From an uncultured bacterium (GTDB taxonomy: Bacteria; Bacteroidota; Bacteroidia; Chitinophagales; Chitinophagaceae): a DNA stretch of 5,734 nt. The stretch lies in NCBI GenBank assembly GCA_903957405.1, contig CAJBPC010000783.1, positions 1-5,734 of the forward strand, in the 5' to 3' direction. Below, one piece after another: positions 5,595 through 5,734 of this stretch (positions are counted from its first letter, which is position 1; each line of letters opens with the position of its first letter). The notes beneath the pieces were generated by a model. That model was not told the origin of the DNA. It saw nothing but the letters and a program-made list of their open reading frames with translations, and searched no databases. Position numbers and translations under genes: made by a program.

Positions 5595-5734
5595 ACAAGG
5601 AGCCCATTTGTTTTGCTCAGTTAGCTTTAGCAATTCCTGTTATTACTTGTTTATTCATCGGGCGCTATATTGAGTACTGGTTTCATTATTTCCCTTATTC
5701 AGGCTGGTGCAAGTCGCATATCCTGTTACAGCTA
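5591..5734 (+). CDS. Start of a membrane-anchored protein, cut by the window end
   Basis: From ATG 5591 the frame is open for 48 codons to the window edge. It begins MNKEPICFAQ followed by a hydrophobic stretch of about 14 residues (LALAIPVITCLFIG, 11-24), then an aromatic-rich GRYIEYWFHYFPYSGWC. This looks like an N-terminal membrane anchor or signal segment followed by a non-cytoplasmic part. An in-frame stop 24 bp upstream limits the start, and the ATGA overlap with the small ORF before it supports it. Codon use is AT-rich, unlike the 1187-5477 operon, so it may belong to the host background rather than to the system. The family is not recognisable from this fragment. Confidence 0.45.
   Translation, partial: MNKEPICFAQLALAIPVITCLFIGRYIEYWFHYFPYSGWCKSHILLQL

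Overview
The window most resembles a member of the Bacteroidota. None of the start codons has a Shine-Dalgarno sequence. The leaders just before the starts are A-rich, and the promoter-like octamer TATATTTG fits the phylum's -7 consensus TAnnTTTG. The phylum is an inference (about 60%). The operon is moderately GC-rich, while both flanks (about 1-260 and 5478-5734) are clearly AT-rich. This is consistent with a cassette inserted into a different background.

Layout. Positions 1-257 are AT-rich and hold a hairpin (41-67) and a possible minus-strand gene remnant. Positions 258-1186 hold no intact gene. Instead they carry three diverged copies of one structured element (A at 266-388, B at 453-562, C at 1049-1165). 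The copies share invariant blocks (TGCAT, CGA, CCAACCG, CGGTGG, ATGCGG, CAAAA), while the stems between them change sequence but keep pairing. This is the signature of a structured RNA rather than of protein coding or a simple repeat. A promoter-like box lies directly before copy A, and a broken coding region lies between B and C.

Four genes follow on the + strand, tightly packed: a MoxR-type AAA+ ATPase (1187-2632), an unrecognised 156-aa protein (2643-3113), a protein joining a DUF2201-type zinc-metallopeptidase-like domain to a von Willebrand A-like domain with a complete MIDAS (3100-4392), and a divergent S-adenosylmethionine synthetase homologue (4389-5477). The first gap is 10 bp, then the genes overlap by 14 bp and by an ATGA stop/start. 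A co-translated operon is therefore very likely. After it come a tiny ORF and the start of a membrane-anchored protein that runs off the window, linked by another ATGA overlap.

Interpretation. MoxR ATPases usually act with a VWA-protein partner as a chaperone-like remodelling pair (RavA-ViaA, CbbQ-CbbO, NorQ-NorD). Here that pair is joined to a SAM synthetase paralogue with changed methionine-pocket positions and to three copies of a structured RNA next to the first gene. I do not recognise this combination as a described system. It is my best candidate for the novel system in this window: a possible RNA-containing, ATP-driven stress or conflict complex that makes or consumes SAM or a SAM-like product. 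That function is inference.
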